A DNA stretch of 64,000 nt from Achatina immaculata (Eukaryota; Mollusca; Gastropoda; Stylommatophora; Achatinidae): assembly GCA_009760885.1 (NCBI GenBank), contig CM019701.1:32750697-32814696 (forward strand), in the 5' to 3' direction. Below the pieces are notes generated by a model. That model saw only the letters and a list, made by a program, of their open reading frames with translations, was not told the DNA's origin and searched no databases. Shown in pieces: positions 1 through 13,700 of the stretch (its first letter is position 1; every line of letters starts with the position of its first letter). Made by a program: the position numbers and the translations under genes.

Positions 1-1550
1 TCTGTTTGTGGCAGAATGAGATTATCATGTATTAGGGAAGAAACAAAGCCTACCAAATAGACTAAGTCAGTTCTCAAGGCAGATGAAAGTGAACAAGCAC
101 CAAGAAGAAGAAAGTGGCTAGTAGGGAGTTTGCAGGGTTCAGAAATACTAAAATTTCACTTGTGAAGATAGTGAAATGAAGGTAAATCACTACATTAAAA
201 TTCACTTGTGAAGGTTGTGAAACGAAAGTAAGTCACTACATTTTGAAAAATGGCATCTAGTACATTAAAAAATATGCCAAGCAGAGCATGGGGACTGTGT
301 CCAGGGATAGCCTAGGGTTAACAAAATCTGTGAATGTTACCAAGCATGTCAAATGAAGATTTTCTTAAACAGTATTTTCTTTTATGAAGAGAGAAGGCTG
401 GTGATGCCATAACTTTCTTGTTGATGATTTTCTGGAAAATGTTGATGAAGGCTTATTCATCTTCAGATTTTGTAGCAAGAAAAGCATGAACAGTCTAGAA
501 AACTTAATATTTAGTTTCCTCAAATGACATGCCAGCAGTGCAATAAATGATAAAATTTTCATCTACATCCAGTTTAATGGCTCTGTCAGTTTGTGATATT
601 GTCCAGTAAATCTGTCATGAGAGACACTGACAGAAAGAGATAACCACATACATATGCACACTGTTATCTTTCATTCATGCCATTGAATCAAGCAACCTGT
701 AACCTCCGTGCATCTTCTGTTGCTCTTTTTGTTTGTAGTCATATTATATATCTATTCCTATATTTAATTCAGACAGGACTCAGCCAAGATATTGCACTGA
801 TGCCAAGCCAGATGACTGGAATGTTTTCACAAAGCCAACAGTTGCTTTAGCTTTTTTTTTTATTTGTTATGTTCCTTTAGATGACAGGAATGTTTTTTAC
901 AAAACATTTTCATTAGCTTGTGCCTGGTGTCTTTGGTAGCGAGACAACACTGTAAAAAGGTGAAGAATGAGATACACATTGTGTTCAATAAAAACTCCAT
1001 AACAGGTGAAAATCATAAATAAAAGGTTTTTAACAGTTTATGCCCTTGCACAGTTCATTCACAGTCCACAGATATGCACTCAAAACAGTAAATGCCTGAT
1101 TAATTTTAAAAGAGAAACATCTGTCTAGAAACAAGGGACTCCATCCAGAGTACTCTCTGTCTATATGATTCTCAGTGTATTTAGAAAAACAGGTGTCTGC
1201 ATGAAAATCAGCCCCCATAGATGACTGAGCACATTGCTGACAAAATCAAAGAAACAACCAAATTTATGACTGCCAAAAGATGGAATTTCAACTCTATATT
1301 AAAATATCAAAACTTCTACTGAACATTTGTACGTTGGTGGCTTCAGTTCTACTTCTAAGATATGCTAGTGGACTCCTTCTATCAGTATTTCAAAACTTGA
1401 AGATTAGCAGCTGTGTAAACAATAAAATAGCTAGAACATTATGAAATAGTTTATGCCTCCACAGAGGAAATAACTGTTCTTCATGAAAGACAAAACATAA
1501 TCACTCACAGAACCAAAAATCAATTTTTAAAAAACATTTTTCTCTACTAG
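1..1550. other. FPGS upstream intron, no recognised gene
   Basis: No coding similarity on either strand. A short direct repeat is present around 150-240 (two copies of a segment resembling aaattcacttgtgaag.ttgtgaaa.gaa). It is probably intron upstream of the first visible FPGS exon. Confidence 0.5.
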
Positions 1551-1787
1551 AACGAAGAAGTGGATAGACTGTGTATGATTCACATCACGGGAACAAAGGG
1601 CAAAGGTTCCACATGTGCTTTCACAGAGTGTATTCTCCGTCAACATGGCTACCGGACAGGTATGTTCACATCACCCCATCTTGTGGAGGTTCGAGAGAGG
1701 ATTCAAATCAATGGGAAGCCACTAAGCAAAGAAAAGTATTGTTATTACTTCTGGAAGGTCTATAATAAACTGAAAGAGACAGAAGAG
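1551..1787 (+). CDS. FPGS: FPGS exon with P-loop
   Basis: Acceptor ctctactag precedes 1551 and donor gtaatg follows 1787; the exon is phase 0 at both ends (79 codons). It encodes the ATP-binding loop GTKGKGS at 1590-1610 and the conserved SPHLVEVRERI stretch. There is no ATG at its start, and family alignment says an upstream exon is missing. Confidence 0.95.
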
Positions 1788-4700
1788 GTAATGAATTCAA
1801 CATTTGTACTTGAACTGCATTTTCTTTGTAATTAAGTAATGCTTAAGTATATTTTAATGGTCCTTTATTTTTGTAATAAACTACATATTAACTGTCTGTT
1901 TATTAATGTAATGGCAGTGCTGAATTTTATAATAGCTGTAATTATATACAATTTGAACTGATAAGAACAAAAATCAAAAGCAGCAAGTATAATGTCAAAC
2001 AGATACCGATTATAGTGAAACTGGAAAAACTAAGATCAGAAACAACTGTATTTCAGTGTCTTTTTGTAGTGCTTAAATGCATTTTTGTTGTATATTTTGT
2101 TTAAGAAGTGCTTAATGCAGAATTAGTTACCCATTTATTTATGTATTATCTAATCACATTTTAATTGTGCATACCTAGAGGATGTTCTGAGAGAGGCTAG
2201 AGAGATGAGACAAATGATAACAAAAGTCAGAAAAAGACAATCCAGATTCTTAGGACACATTCTGTGGCATGGCAAGCTAGAATACACTGTGACAATGGGA
2301 AAGATAGAAGGCAAAAGAGATTGAGATAGACAAGAGAGAGAAAATGCTGGATGGACTAAGTAGATGGCACCAGACAAAGAACACCAGCACAATTTATAAT
2401 CAGCACTAAGGGCAGGGAATTGTGGAAAAGCATGGTAGTCAATGCCAGTGGGGAAGGCAACAGATAGATAGATACCTAGAATACTTTGCTTTCAGAGTTC
2501 ACATAAATCACAAGCTTCATCCATTAAATAGTCCACTAAATCACAAACATATGGACCACAAAGTGTTGATTTACATTCAGAATCTGCTACACAAACCAGA
2601 CTGGATGCTTAGAATATGGTGCACAAGCACTGATAGTATGAGTAGACATTTGTTCACTGTGTGTTGTGTTGAAGTACAAGTAGACATTTGTTCACTGTGT
2701 GTTGTGTTGAAGTACAAGTAGACATTTGTTCACTGTGTGTTGTGTTGAAGTACAAGTAGACATTTGTTCACTGTGTGTTGTGTTGAAGTACAAGTAGACA
2801 TTTGTTCACTGCGTGTTGTGTTGAAGTACAAGTAGACATTTGTTCACTGTGTGTTGTGTTGAAATACTAGTAATCATTATTCAGTATTTTCTGCAGTTCT
2901 CAGTGTTTCCAGTCTATTTAGTTACCTTTTCCCCCCATACTATTTGATCAGCAGGTAGGTAATTTTCTCTTTTTTTCCCCACGAAATTTCCAGCAATAGG
3001 CTTCCCCTGATGTAGATTAAGAATTTTTATTGTCTTTTTTTTATTGTGGTTTTAGTTGTTTATATTTTGTAACATCTATGATGACTATTCATTTGTTCTT
3101 CTGGTACTCCATGGAATATACTGCATAAAGATTCATTGGTCAGAGAAAAAAAGTTGCACTAACAAATAAGCATTTATTCCATTCTGCAGATGTTGCTTTT
3201 AATCTCATAAAATATACCAAGAACAGACAACTGTAGTGCAATTATTTAATCACCTGGGGTGGAGTGGTGGCCAAAGACACTAAAACACTGTCCGTTTTGG
3301 CAATCACTGACCCTTGGCTGACATGTTAGCATTAGGGCTGGCACACCATAGCTTACCAAGACCCTGTCCCGCCTCTCCATTGGTACTCCAAGTAACAGGC
3401 CTAGCCTGGCTAACGGGGCAGGGGTCGCCATAGTTCCCATGGTGGTGGAGTCTGCTAAAGAAGTATTGCACATCCCCAGCTTATTAGCTGCACCCTGGGA
3501 CTGAAAAAGTAGCTGCCATAACCAGCTCTCATGCCAGTATGATGCTGTGCCTCAATACCTTCATAGCATCAAAGAACATCAGCTCACAGTTCCAGGGAGA
3601 TAGACAAGACAAGACAAGACAAGACTTAATCAATTAGCCTTTGGGGCACCAAGTCAACTGTTTGTTTGTGATGTAAAATAACCCTAAGTTGGTCTTGTTT
3701 ATGCTGGCTGTGAAATCAGTACTGAGAGACCAATTTTTTTTTTTAAAGGAACCTGATTTCAAGAGTAAATCACAGATTTAAAACCTCTAATTTGATAATT
3801 AAACTGCAGTTGAAATTTTTCATAAATCATTTTGACAGCTGCGAATCTTACAACTATGTCAGCAGTATATCTTGACAGTAATGTCGCACACAGACACATA
3901 TTCAAACATGAGCTATTGTATACCACTGACCTCTTTACAACAGAACCCAGAACCCATTTGTGCTTATCGTACTGTGACTTCATATGTTAATTGTTCTCAA
4001 TTTATTACAGGTTGGTTTTCCCATTGAAGAAGGCAAAGGAATGCCTGCCTATTTTGCTTTCAATATGATCTTGTCTCTACATGCATTCTTAAATGAAGGT
4101 GTGGACATTGTTATAATGGAAGTTGGTATTGGAGGACTGACAGATAGTACAAATTTCATTCGCAATCCAGTTGCTTGTGCAATCACCTCCTTGGGATTGG
4201 AACACACAGATGACCTTGGCGACACAATAGAGTCTATTGCATGGCAAAAATCTGGCATTTTTAAGGTATGTATTAGTCTTTCTGCTGCCTGGTCAGCTGA
4301 GTGGTTAGCCGCTCGGTTTACTAATCAGGTGGTACCAGGTTCAGTCCCAGCAGTGGATTTTTTTCTGGTACACACCAAGAAAGGCCCTAGGGTCCACACA
4401 GTCTCTAAAAATGGGTACCAGAGAAATCTGGGAAGGTAAATGCGGCCAGGTGTAATACTGACCACGTCGCACTTTCATGTGCCAAAGGTCATGGAAAATG
4501 TGGGCCTAACACCGTATCCCCAATATGCCTTAAAGGCATGGAAATGGGAATTTCACCTACCTTACTGTTACTATTTCACACTCTGAAGGAATTAATAACA
4601 TTATTTTTTTATTAATATTATCTATTATTATTTTATTATTGTAATAAAGTTTTGCTTTTAAAAACTTCAAATGTTGTATGAGAAAGTATTATCATTAGTT

Positions 4701-7700
4701 CAAAGCAGATGCACATTTTGTTTTAGTTTAAATAAATGGTTATATGTGCTTGTTTCACAGAATGAACCACTTTAAATTCTAACTTCATTTACAGTTTTTC
4801 ATTAAGTAATTTATAAGAACTGGTTAAGGAAATGTAGGTAATGGTACTGTAACAAACCAACAATGCAAGACTGAAAACAATAGGCCACAATTTTTAGATT
4901 GAAGACACGGTATATGAGTATGGCAGTATTTTCAGACTGAGGGTGTCATGGCACAGAGTTAAAGTAAAAAATAAACTTAACCTTCTTGTTATACAGTCCA
5001 GGTTTTCCAGGCTGAATCATTAGCCCCATATGTTGTATGGGTTAACCTGACCCTATACACAGGTTAAATCCCCCAAAAACTTTTGGGTTAGTTTGGTGCT
5101 GCTATGTAGTGAATGAAATGAGGTCAAACTTCTAAAAATAATTGTGAGAACTTTTTAATATTAATGAGTGGGTGGGAACATCATGGTGTCTAAGCAACTT
5201 TTGGCATGTTTTTTTCATGGGAAATGTAATGCTAAGGAGGTTAAGCTTCACTTTGTTATATTGCTTTATCAGTTCACTCAAAAAAACAGCAATAGTCAGC
5301 AAAGTGTGGAAGTTAGTCCTTTTTTGTTAGCTCCTCCCAGAGCAGGAACGGTTGGTTAGTTTATTTCAAGCACAACTGTCCTAGCCCCTCCTCTTCCGTT
5401 TAAAAAAATATGTCTTTTTTTTTCATGATGCTTTTTTAAATCTTTCATAATCCAGTATTGATGATGAAAATTCTGAATCTAACCCATCTATAAATATTGG
5501 TTAATCTTCTAAAGTTCTAGATACAGAAGTAAGAGCAACAATAGGCACTGTTGCATAGATTGTAATAGTTCTAAGACCAGGACTGACATTTTACATCATT
5601 CCCATGCCGTTAAACATCACATAGGGCTCACATGGTAGTTTGCCAAGTTTTCCTGTCCTCGGTGAGCTTTTCAACCTCATCAAGGGATTTTATGCCTACT
5701 AATTTCATCTCTCTTAACAGTGTCCTCTTTAGAGTTTCACGTGTTAGACCTCTTTTTCTTTGGCCTTTTGTGTTCCCTAGCTTGTTTTGTGATTCTCTGA
5801 TTGTTTCTTCTCATCATGTGACCGACTCATGCCCATCTTCTTTTCCTGATCACCAATGAGACTGGTTGTTGTTCACTCATCTGCCTTATCTCTGTGTTGT
5901 TCTTGAATTCGTTCCACTTTATGGCAAGTATTTTCCTTAGGCATTTGTTTTCAAAAGAGTCTAATTTGTTGTCTATTTCTTTAGTTGTTTTCCTTAACTT
6001 GGTTTTTGTGCTTATAACTTTTGAGTGTCATATATTCTCAAGATTCATGAAGGTCAATGTTGTATGAATTGCATTTGCGATTCAAACTTCCTTTCTGGTG
6101 TTGCCATCCTGGTTTATGTAGCTGCCAAGGTATGCAAATTGGTTGACTTCTTCAACAGCTGTTCCTTCTCCTGACATGCTGGAGCTAAATTTCTGGATAA
6201 CATAGCAAGTAACATTTCTGTTTCTTTGGGTTACATCAAAATAATACATGCCTCAAACAAAAAAAAAATCCGTCATCACTTTAAAATACCGTTGATTTTG
6301 TCTTAATTTTAACTTATGCAATGACTTAGGAAGTAAATAAATAATTTTAAACTGATTATTTCTTCTGCAATATTTCTTTTACCAGAGACATTGCCCAGCA
6401 ATCACTGCCCCACAGTGTATGTCTGCAATGCAGATTATTCTGAAGAGAGCAAAAGAAACTCAGGTATATATATATATATATATATTGGACATTTTATTGT
6501 TTCATAATAATCTTAGTAACCTAGTCATGAACTAGCCTGGAAGCAATGCTCAAAGGTTCAAAATTCAGACTCCGGCTTTACTGCATTCAGGACAATCCCA
6601 TATGTGCTCTGCCACATACCACAGCATCCAAGAGTATGTTTGCTAATAGTTCCTGTCAAATGTTGGTTGTTTATGATGCATTTCCTGCCACACAGTTTGG
6701 ATTTCCTGACAGCACCTTTAGTTTGTCCTAGCTCCAGCAGTCTCTTCAGATCAACATTATTCTTTCATTCCTAGTCTTCATTTTCCTGCAGACTGTCCAA
6801 TACAGCTTTAGTCAGTCTGCCATTTATTTTAGTCTGTCCAGCAAGTCTATCTGTCACATCATTGCCATGTACTCCCATTGCCTCATTCTGTATGCAGTTT
6901 AGTCTATTCAGCTGTGTATTGGACAGGGTGAGCAGGCCAAGACCCTACTCCAATGGTAACAGTACCAGCACATGCATCAGCAAGAATAGAGTATGCTGTG
7001 GAAAGCCCGCTGCGGCCATTAACCTAATTGCTCCCAACACTTTCTTGGCTTTATGTATTTCATTCCCCCGTGTGGTACCCGGGATCTGCAAAGAATAGGA
7101 CCACTGTGCCCTACCATGCATGATCGTAAAAGGCGACTAAGGAGGGTTCAGCATAGGGCCAGCAACCCTATCTGGTAAAAAACTATCAGACTGCTACAGA
7201 AACAGAAGCAAGGGAAAAAGCAAATGCAGGTGGAAGGAGAAATGCGAATCAGGAAACTGAGCCCATGAAGGTTGTGGATGAAAGCCAGCTACTGGAAGTC
7301 CCCAGCCCGACTGCAGACCTCCTGGAACCTAAACAAAAGATGCAAATAGGCAGCTGGAATGTAAGAACACTAAACCAGACTGGAAAACTAGCACAAACCA
7401 TCAAGGAAATGCACAGATACAAACTAGACATACTAGGAATACAAGAAGCAAGATGGACAGGACAAGGCAGAAGGAAATTAACAACACAGCACACAGAAGA
7501 TACAATAATATGGTCAGGTAAAGAAGATCTTCATGAAGGAGGAGTAGCATTGATTATAACAAAAGAAGCATCAAGAGCATTGCTGAAATGGACCCCAATA
7601 AATGAGAGATTATTATATGCACGGTTCAACTCAAGATTCACGAAGCTGTCTATTATAGTTTGTTATGCACCAACAGAAGCAGCTGAAGAGGAATTAAAAG

Positions 7701-10700
7701 AAGATTTTTACAACAGCCTCCAAGCCACAGTAGAAACAATACCCAAGCATGATATGCTACTCATCTTGGGTGACTTCAATGCAAAAGTAGGTGAAGGAAA
7801 TGAAGATAGAAGAAGAATCATGGGAAGAGAAGGAATCGGAGAAATAAATGAAAATGGAGAAAGACTGTGCAGTTTCTGTGAAGAAAACATGATGACCATC
7901 GGAGGGACAATTTTCCAACACAAAAACATCCATAAGGTGACTTGGAGGTCACCAGATAAAACCACAGAAAACCAAATCGATCACATACTAATAAACAACA
8001 AGTGGAAACGGTCACTACAAGATGTGCGAGCAAGGAAAGGAGCAGATATAGGAAGTGATCACAACCTTCTGGTAGCAAAAATAAAACTAAAATTAAGGAA
8101 AGCCAGAATCGGAGAACACAGAAGATACATTTTGATACAAGAAAACTGATAGACCAGCAAACAAGAAATGAATTCTCAATAATACTTAAGAACCGCTTCA
8201 GTGTCCTACAAGACGAAGCAGAAATGTCCATATTAGAGTTCAATAAAACACTACAGGAAACAGCAAAAGAGGTGCTGGGATATCGGAAAAGGAGAAAAGA
8301 GGAATGGATAAGTGAGACCACATGGGAAAAGATAGAGCAAAGAAAAGAAATCAAGAAAAAATTACTGAACACCAAATCACAACGGCTTAAAGAACGAGTT
8401 TTAAGTAATTATGCACAAAAAGACAAAGAAGTGAAGGAATCATGCCGTCAAGATAAACGTCAATATTATGACAACTTAGCAGAAACAGCAGAGAAAGCAG
8501 CATATACAAATGACATGAAAACCATATATAAAATCACAAAGCAGATGACAGGTAACTTCAATACAAGATGTGAAAGTGCAGTAAGAACACAAAATGGACA
8601 ACTGGTCAGTGGAGAAAGAGAAAAAATTGAAAGATGGAGGGAACACTTTAACACCCTACTAAACAGAACACAAGCAGCACAAACAATAGATATACCTGAA
8701 GCAAAAACGGAACTAAACATCAATACAGGACCAATAACAATAAATGAAATAAAAGAGGCGATAAAGATGCTAAAATCAGACAGGGCACCAGGTGAAGATG
8801 AAGTGACTGCTGAGATGTTGAAAGCAGAAGAAACAGAAACACCAAAACAACTTTGCCGGATATTACAACAAATTTGGGATTTAGAAAAAGCCCCAGAGGA
8901 GTGGAAAACTGGTCTTATAGTAAAACTACCAAAGAAGGGTGACCTCAGAGATTGCGGGAACTGGAGAGGCATTACCCTACTGCCACTCACTAGTAAAGTA
9001 TTTTGCAGAATAATCATCAACAGAATTGTACCAACACTTGAGGAAAAACTTCGGAAAGAGCAGGCAGGATTTAGGAAAGGAAGATCATGCATAGACCATA
9101 TATTTGTACTTAGACAAATATTAGAACAGGCAAATGATGGCATAGCACAACATATGCATTATTCATAGATTTTGAGAAAGCCTTTGACAGTGTCAACAGA
9201 GATGCACTGTGGAAAATCCTAAGATGGCATGGCCTCCCCCATAAAATAGTTAATGTAATCAAAGCCCTATACGAGGGTTTTCAGTGCAAAGTTATCTGTG
9301 GAGAACATACCTCCAGCAGCTTTAGGGTACAAACAGGAGTGAAACAGGGATGTGTACTATCACCAACATTATTTATCTTGGCAGTAGACTGGTTAATGAA
9401 GGAGGCAACATCAGACAAACGCAGAGGATTACAATGGACCCTTGACACAGTGCTGGAGGACCTTGACTTTGCGGACGACATTTGTCTATTATCAAGCAGT
9501 CACAAAGATATGCAAGATAAAATAAACAAGTTAACCCAGAATGCAAACAACATAGGACTAAAGATCAACGTAGGAAAGACAAAGTTAATGAAGCAAAATG
9601 TGAACAACAGAAATGTACTCAGAGTAGATAACAAGTTAGTGGAGGAGGTCAACGAATTTGTATACCTTGGCAGCAGAGTAGTAGAAAATGGAGACAGCAC
9701 AGAGGACATCAACAGCAGACTTACTAGAGCAAACCAGGCTTTTGCAATGCTACAGAATATATGGAAATCAAATAAACTAAGCATAAATATGAAAATCAGG
9801 ATATTTAAGAGTAATGTTCTAAGTGTACTACTCTATGGAAGTGAATGCTGGAAAATCACCAAAACCATAGAAAACAAGTTGAATTCTTTCCAGACTAAAT
9901 GTTTACGTAGAATTAAAAAAATATTTTGGCCAAACACCATAAGAAATAACATCTTATTGGCAGAAATGCAGATGAAACCACTGACAACAATTATTGAGGA
10001 AAGACGCTGGCGATGGTTGGGACATGTGCTCCGAATGACCGACAACTCACTACCAAAAATAGCACTAAGATGGACACCACAGGGGAGCAGAAGTAAGGGT
10101 AGACCAAAAGAGACATGGAGAAGAACAACAGAAAGGATGTTGAGCAATAGAGGGCTCACCTGGGCAAGAGCAGAAAAAAAGGCGAAAGACAGGCATTTGT
10201 GGAAAACCCTTGCGGAAGCCCCATGTGCCCTGGGCACTTAAGGTTCAGAGAGAGAGAGAGATGTATTTCATTGTCCATATGCTGTACTTACACATTATTA
10301 TATATGCCAACATGGCTGTGCTTGTTGGCATCAAAGTGTTGAAATGATTACTCATTCTACACACCTACAATTAGTCACTGTGTTATACATTCACCTCAGT
10401 TTCTGTCATAGTTCATCAGCCCTATTTCTTTTTTCCTCTATTTTGTTAACCTAAGTCAAAATTTTATTTTTGGTATAATGTTCTTTTTAACAGATGTTTT
10501 ATTATTAAGATGATGATTATTATTATTTTATTATATTATATATATTATATTATTATTATTTTATCTATGAAGTATTCTTAAGTCAGCATGAAGGCATTAT
10601 TGTAACTATATATAGTTCTTTTATTTAAAAAGAGTTGGTTTATTTAATTTTATCACCATGTTCTATTTCAGAGTTTCAGAACTTCTTTTTCTGCTCGCAG

Positions 10701-13700
10701 GCCCCAAGTATTTGCTTTAATATTTTTTGTGACTTCATTTCAAGTCCCATTTCTGGAGACTTATGTTATTCATATTTTGGTCATAGTCTCCAGAAATTTG
10801 ACACATATCCTTGACAGTGACCAAACAGCTCCCATTGGTATGCTCTGCTCAAGTTAACCCAGATTAAAAGTGTATACAAGACACACTTGCATCATGGGAA
10901 ATCATGAAATGACTGTATTTCTACACTGTAATTTGTGATCTCAGTTCTGATGCTTGTACTTGTTTTGCATAAATATTAAATTATTGGATATTTTGTTTGT
11001 TTGTTTGTTATGTTCTAATGGGGTTTGTGCAAAATTTCTCCACTAGTCTCAGCTGTTTGTTGTGAACCCCTTGTCGGAAGAAATCATGAAGAGGTATAAC
11101 TTCAGCTTGAGCATAGCTGGTGATAAACAGAGTCACAATGCTGCATTAGCTGTTGAGCTGTTTCAGCTATGGGAGGATTACCAGCTAGGAAGTAAGAATG
11201 CATTACCTGTGTACTTCTTTTAACAACTTAATACTCTTGAAGCTGAGGAGCGAATATTTAGGCCTAAACTTGTGACTATAATAAAGTGAGTTTATTTTAA
11301 TTGCAGATAAAATTGCAAGTTTCAGCAGTGAAGCAGAAGTTGCTGCTTTTATTTTTTATTCAGTTTGTTTGTTCTATCATGCTGTCGTTAATCCAGCAGT
11401 TAAAGTTGAACCTGACATTTATGTTAGGTTAAAAAAAAAAAAAGGCAAGATAAAATCCCTGTTTCAATGCCATTAAGACACATTGGTGATACAATATTAG
11501 GCCTGTATTTCCAAGACCCCCAGCACATGAAAGTGTGATATGGTCAGTATCACAACCTACATTTATGTTAGTCACTGAAACAGAAGATATCTGCCTATAA
11601 GGTGAGGCATACAAAGCTGTCGGTGTATCAAAATAAAATATCCATGTTTTCATTTTATTAGCATTTTTTTTTTCACACTGGATAAATGCCTTGTTACTAA
11701 GGACAAAGTTTTAATCTTCTAATACAAGCATAAAGCATTCTAATGTAAAGAAAGCTAAGGCAGTGAACAGGCATTATAGTGACAATTGTGTGCATTCATT
11801 TTCACAAGAACAAGCAGCTCTTCACTGCCACTTTGTCTAGTATGTGGTTAGATATATTCACATGAGAGTCCATGGCACCAAGTAAGATGAGAAGACATTA
11901 TGACACTAAAGTTCATTTGTGTCTAACAAAGATTTGCAGTTTTTCTTGTGTTTATGAAATCAGAATGTTCATCAAGTGCAGTTTATGGATGATGAAAAAA
12001 AAGTCTTTGAAAAAGCACTGTAAGGTATTTATCTCATTGCTGTTCTGGTTACAAAGGCCAAGTGGCCACACAGAGTGGCTGAAAAATCTGATAATGTGTG
12101 CAAACATGAAAGATCATGCTAGATGAAGCGGCTGCTAAAGAATTTATGAAAGTTAATTTGTCTGACAATATGATCAGTCATCAGATTTATGTCAAACAAT
12201 ATTTTTGACCTAGCTTTGGGTAAAATTGACATCAAGTTTTGCTCGGCAACTTGATGAGTCCACAGCCACCAGCAGGAAAAGCAACTTCTGAAGGTGCCAT
12301 ATATGTTGATTACATCTGCTAATATTGTTCTGTTTTGTGTTTATATTCCCAGCCTATATAATATAGGAAGTTTAATTGATTGATTGATCTTTATTTCCAA
12401 AGGGTTAAAAAATAGGCACATAGGCCCATCTGACATTCTGCCTTTTATCAGGTTTCTAAAGTTAGTAGTAACAAAATTTCTAAAGTGACTAGAAAATCTT
12501 TTAAGGAATTTCTTGGGGGCAAAGACACTGTCCATTTTGGCACTCAGTGACCCATAGCAGATATGTTAGCATCAGGGATGATAAATCTTAGCTGACCAAG
12601 ACGTTGTTCCACTTCTCCATTCGTACCCCCAGTAGCAGAGGCGTAGACTGGCTAATGGGTAGGGATGGCCGTAGTCGTCCCCATGGTCAAGAAGTCCACT
12701 AAAAAAAGTAGTGTAATCTCCACCCCCCCTTCCCTTCTTTTTTTAAGCTGTGCTCAGAGACTAAAAAAATAGCTGCCATAACCTGCCCCAAAGATGACAT
12801 GACGCAATAGCTGCCATAACCTGCCCCAAAGATGACATGACGCAATAGCTGCCATAACCTGCCCCAAAGATGACATGAAGCTGTGGTGCTTCAACATCTT
12901 CAGCACATCAGCCACAAAGAACACCAGCTTTCAGTTCCAGAAAGACTGAAGAATAAAACATTTTTTCAACAGAAAGACAACATTAGTATTTGCACACACC
13001 TGCATTTGTTTTTTCCCTTGTTTCCATTTATGTAGCAGTCTGATGGTTTTTTTTACTGGATAGGGTAAACCCTCCTTAGTCGCCTTTTACAACCATGATT
13101 GGTAGGGTATAGTGGTCTAAAGGAGACATGAAGAAGAACAACAGAGAGGATGTTGAGCAATAGACTGCTAACCTGGCCAAGAGCAGAAAAAAAGGCAAAG
13201 GACAGGTGTTTGTGGAAAACCCTTGAGAGAGAGAGAGAGAGAGAGAATTTGCACAGATGGAGCAGTTGCTGTGACTGAAACAAATGAAGGGATTTCTCAC
13301 CAAAGTGAAATATTGAAATCCTTATGTAAAAACCAGCCATTATTTTGTACATTGGAGGCTATGATTGCAAAAATATTACTACTGGAACTGAAATCAGTGC
13401 TTGATAAGTGTTATCCCACAACAAATCTGTAACAAACCAATTACTACATACAGATGTTGAGTAGTAGATGCATATGATATGTTTTTCCTGTCAGCTTTCT
13501 CATATTATGTTTGATATTTGTAAAATGTAATATCCAGGAGACTAAAAATATATTTTTTTTCAGTCAGTTTTCTTACATAATCCACATGATATTTGTAAAA
13601 ATGTGTGTGTGACACACTGGATATTTTTTTTTAATCAAGATATTGTACCACGTATCTGATCTGTTACAGTTATGTCAGGTGGTAACTGAGTGTTTTTACC

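Larger units (their letters stand above)
7065..10260 (+). mobile_element. LINE family A, full-length RTE-like copy
   Basis: A non-LTR retrotransposon of 3196 bp bounded by a 12 bp duplication, atgtatttcatt, at 7053-7064 and 10261-10272. It has a ~200 bp leader, then one reading frame broken into three: an APE-type endonuclease, RT core, and RT C-terminus with a [10 protein letters not shown] basic tail. The 3' end is cacttaaggttc followed by (AG)n. Size, a single EN-RT frame and a simple-repeat tail fit the RTE clade; that placement is an inference. It lies in the FPGS intron after 6463. Other copies: 12997-13246, 17068-17254, 29598-31450, 33505-33607 and 49656-51217. Confidence 0.93.

Noticed and set aside
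2641..2868. Regular 38 bp repeats, considered as CRISPR
   Set aside because: There are no spacers between copies; it is a plain tandem repeat in an animal intron. The same holds for 31988-32107 and 47456-47698.
4290..4350. tRNA-like sequence, considered as a tRNA gene
   Set aside because: It has A- and B-like boxes but no clean cloverleaf or acceptor stem, and it continues into a repeated SINE body.
7818..8375. 185-codon antisense ORF and other long antisense ORFs opposite LINEs
   Set aside because: Shadows of RT or endonuclease coding sequence, rich in Leu, Phe and Ser as expected from A-rich sense strands.
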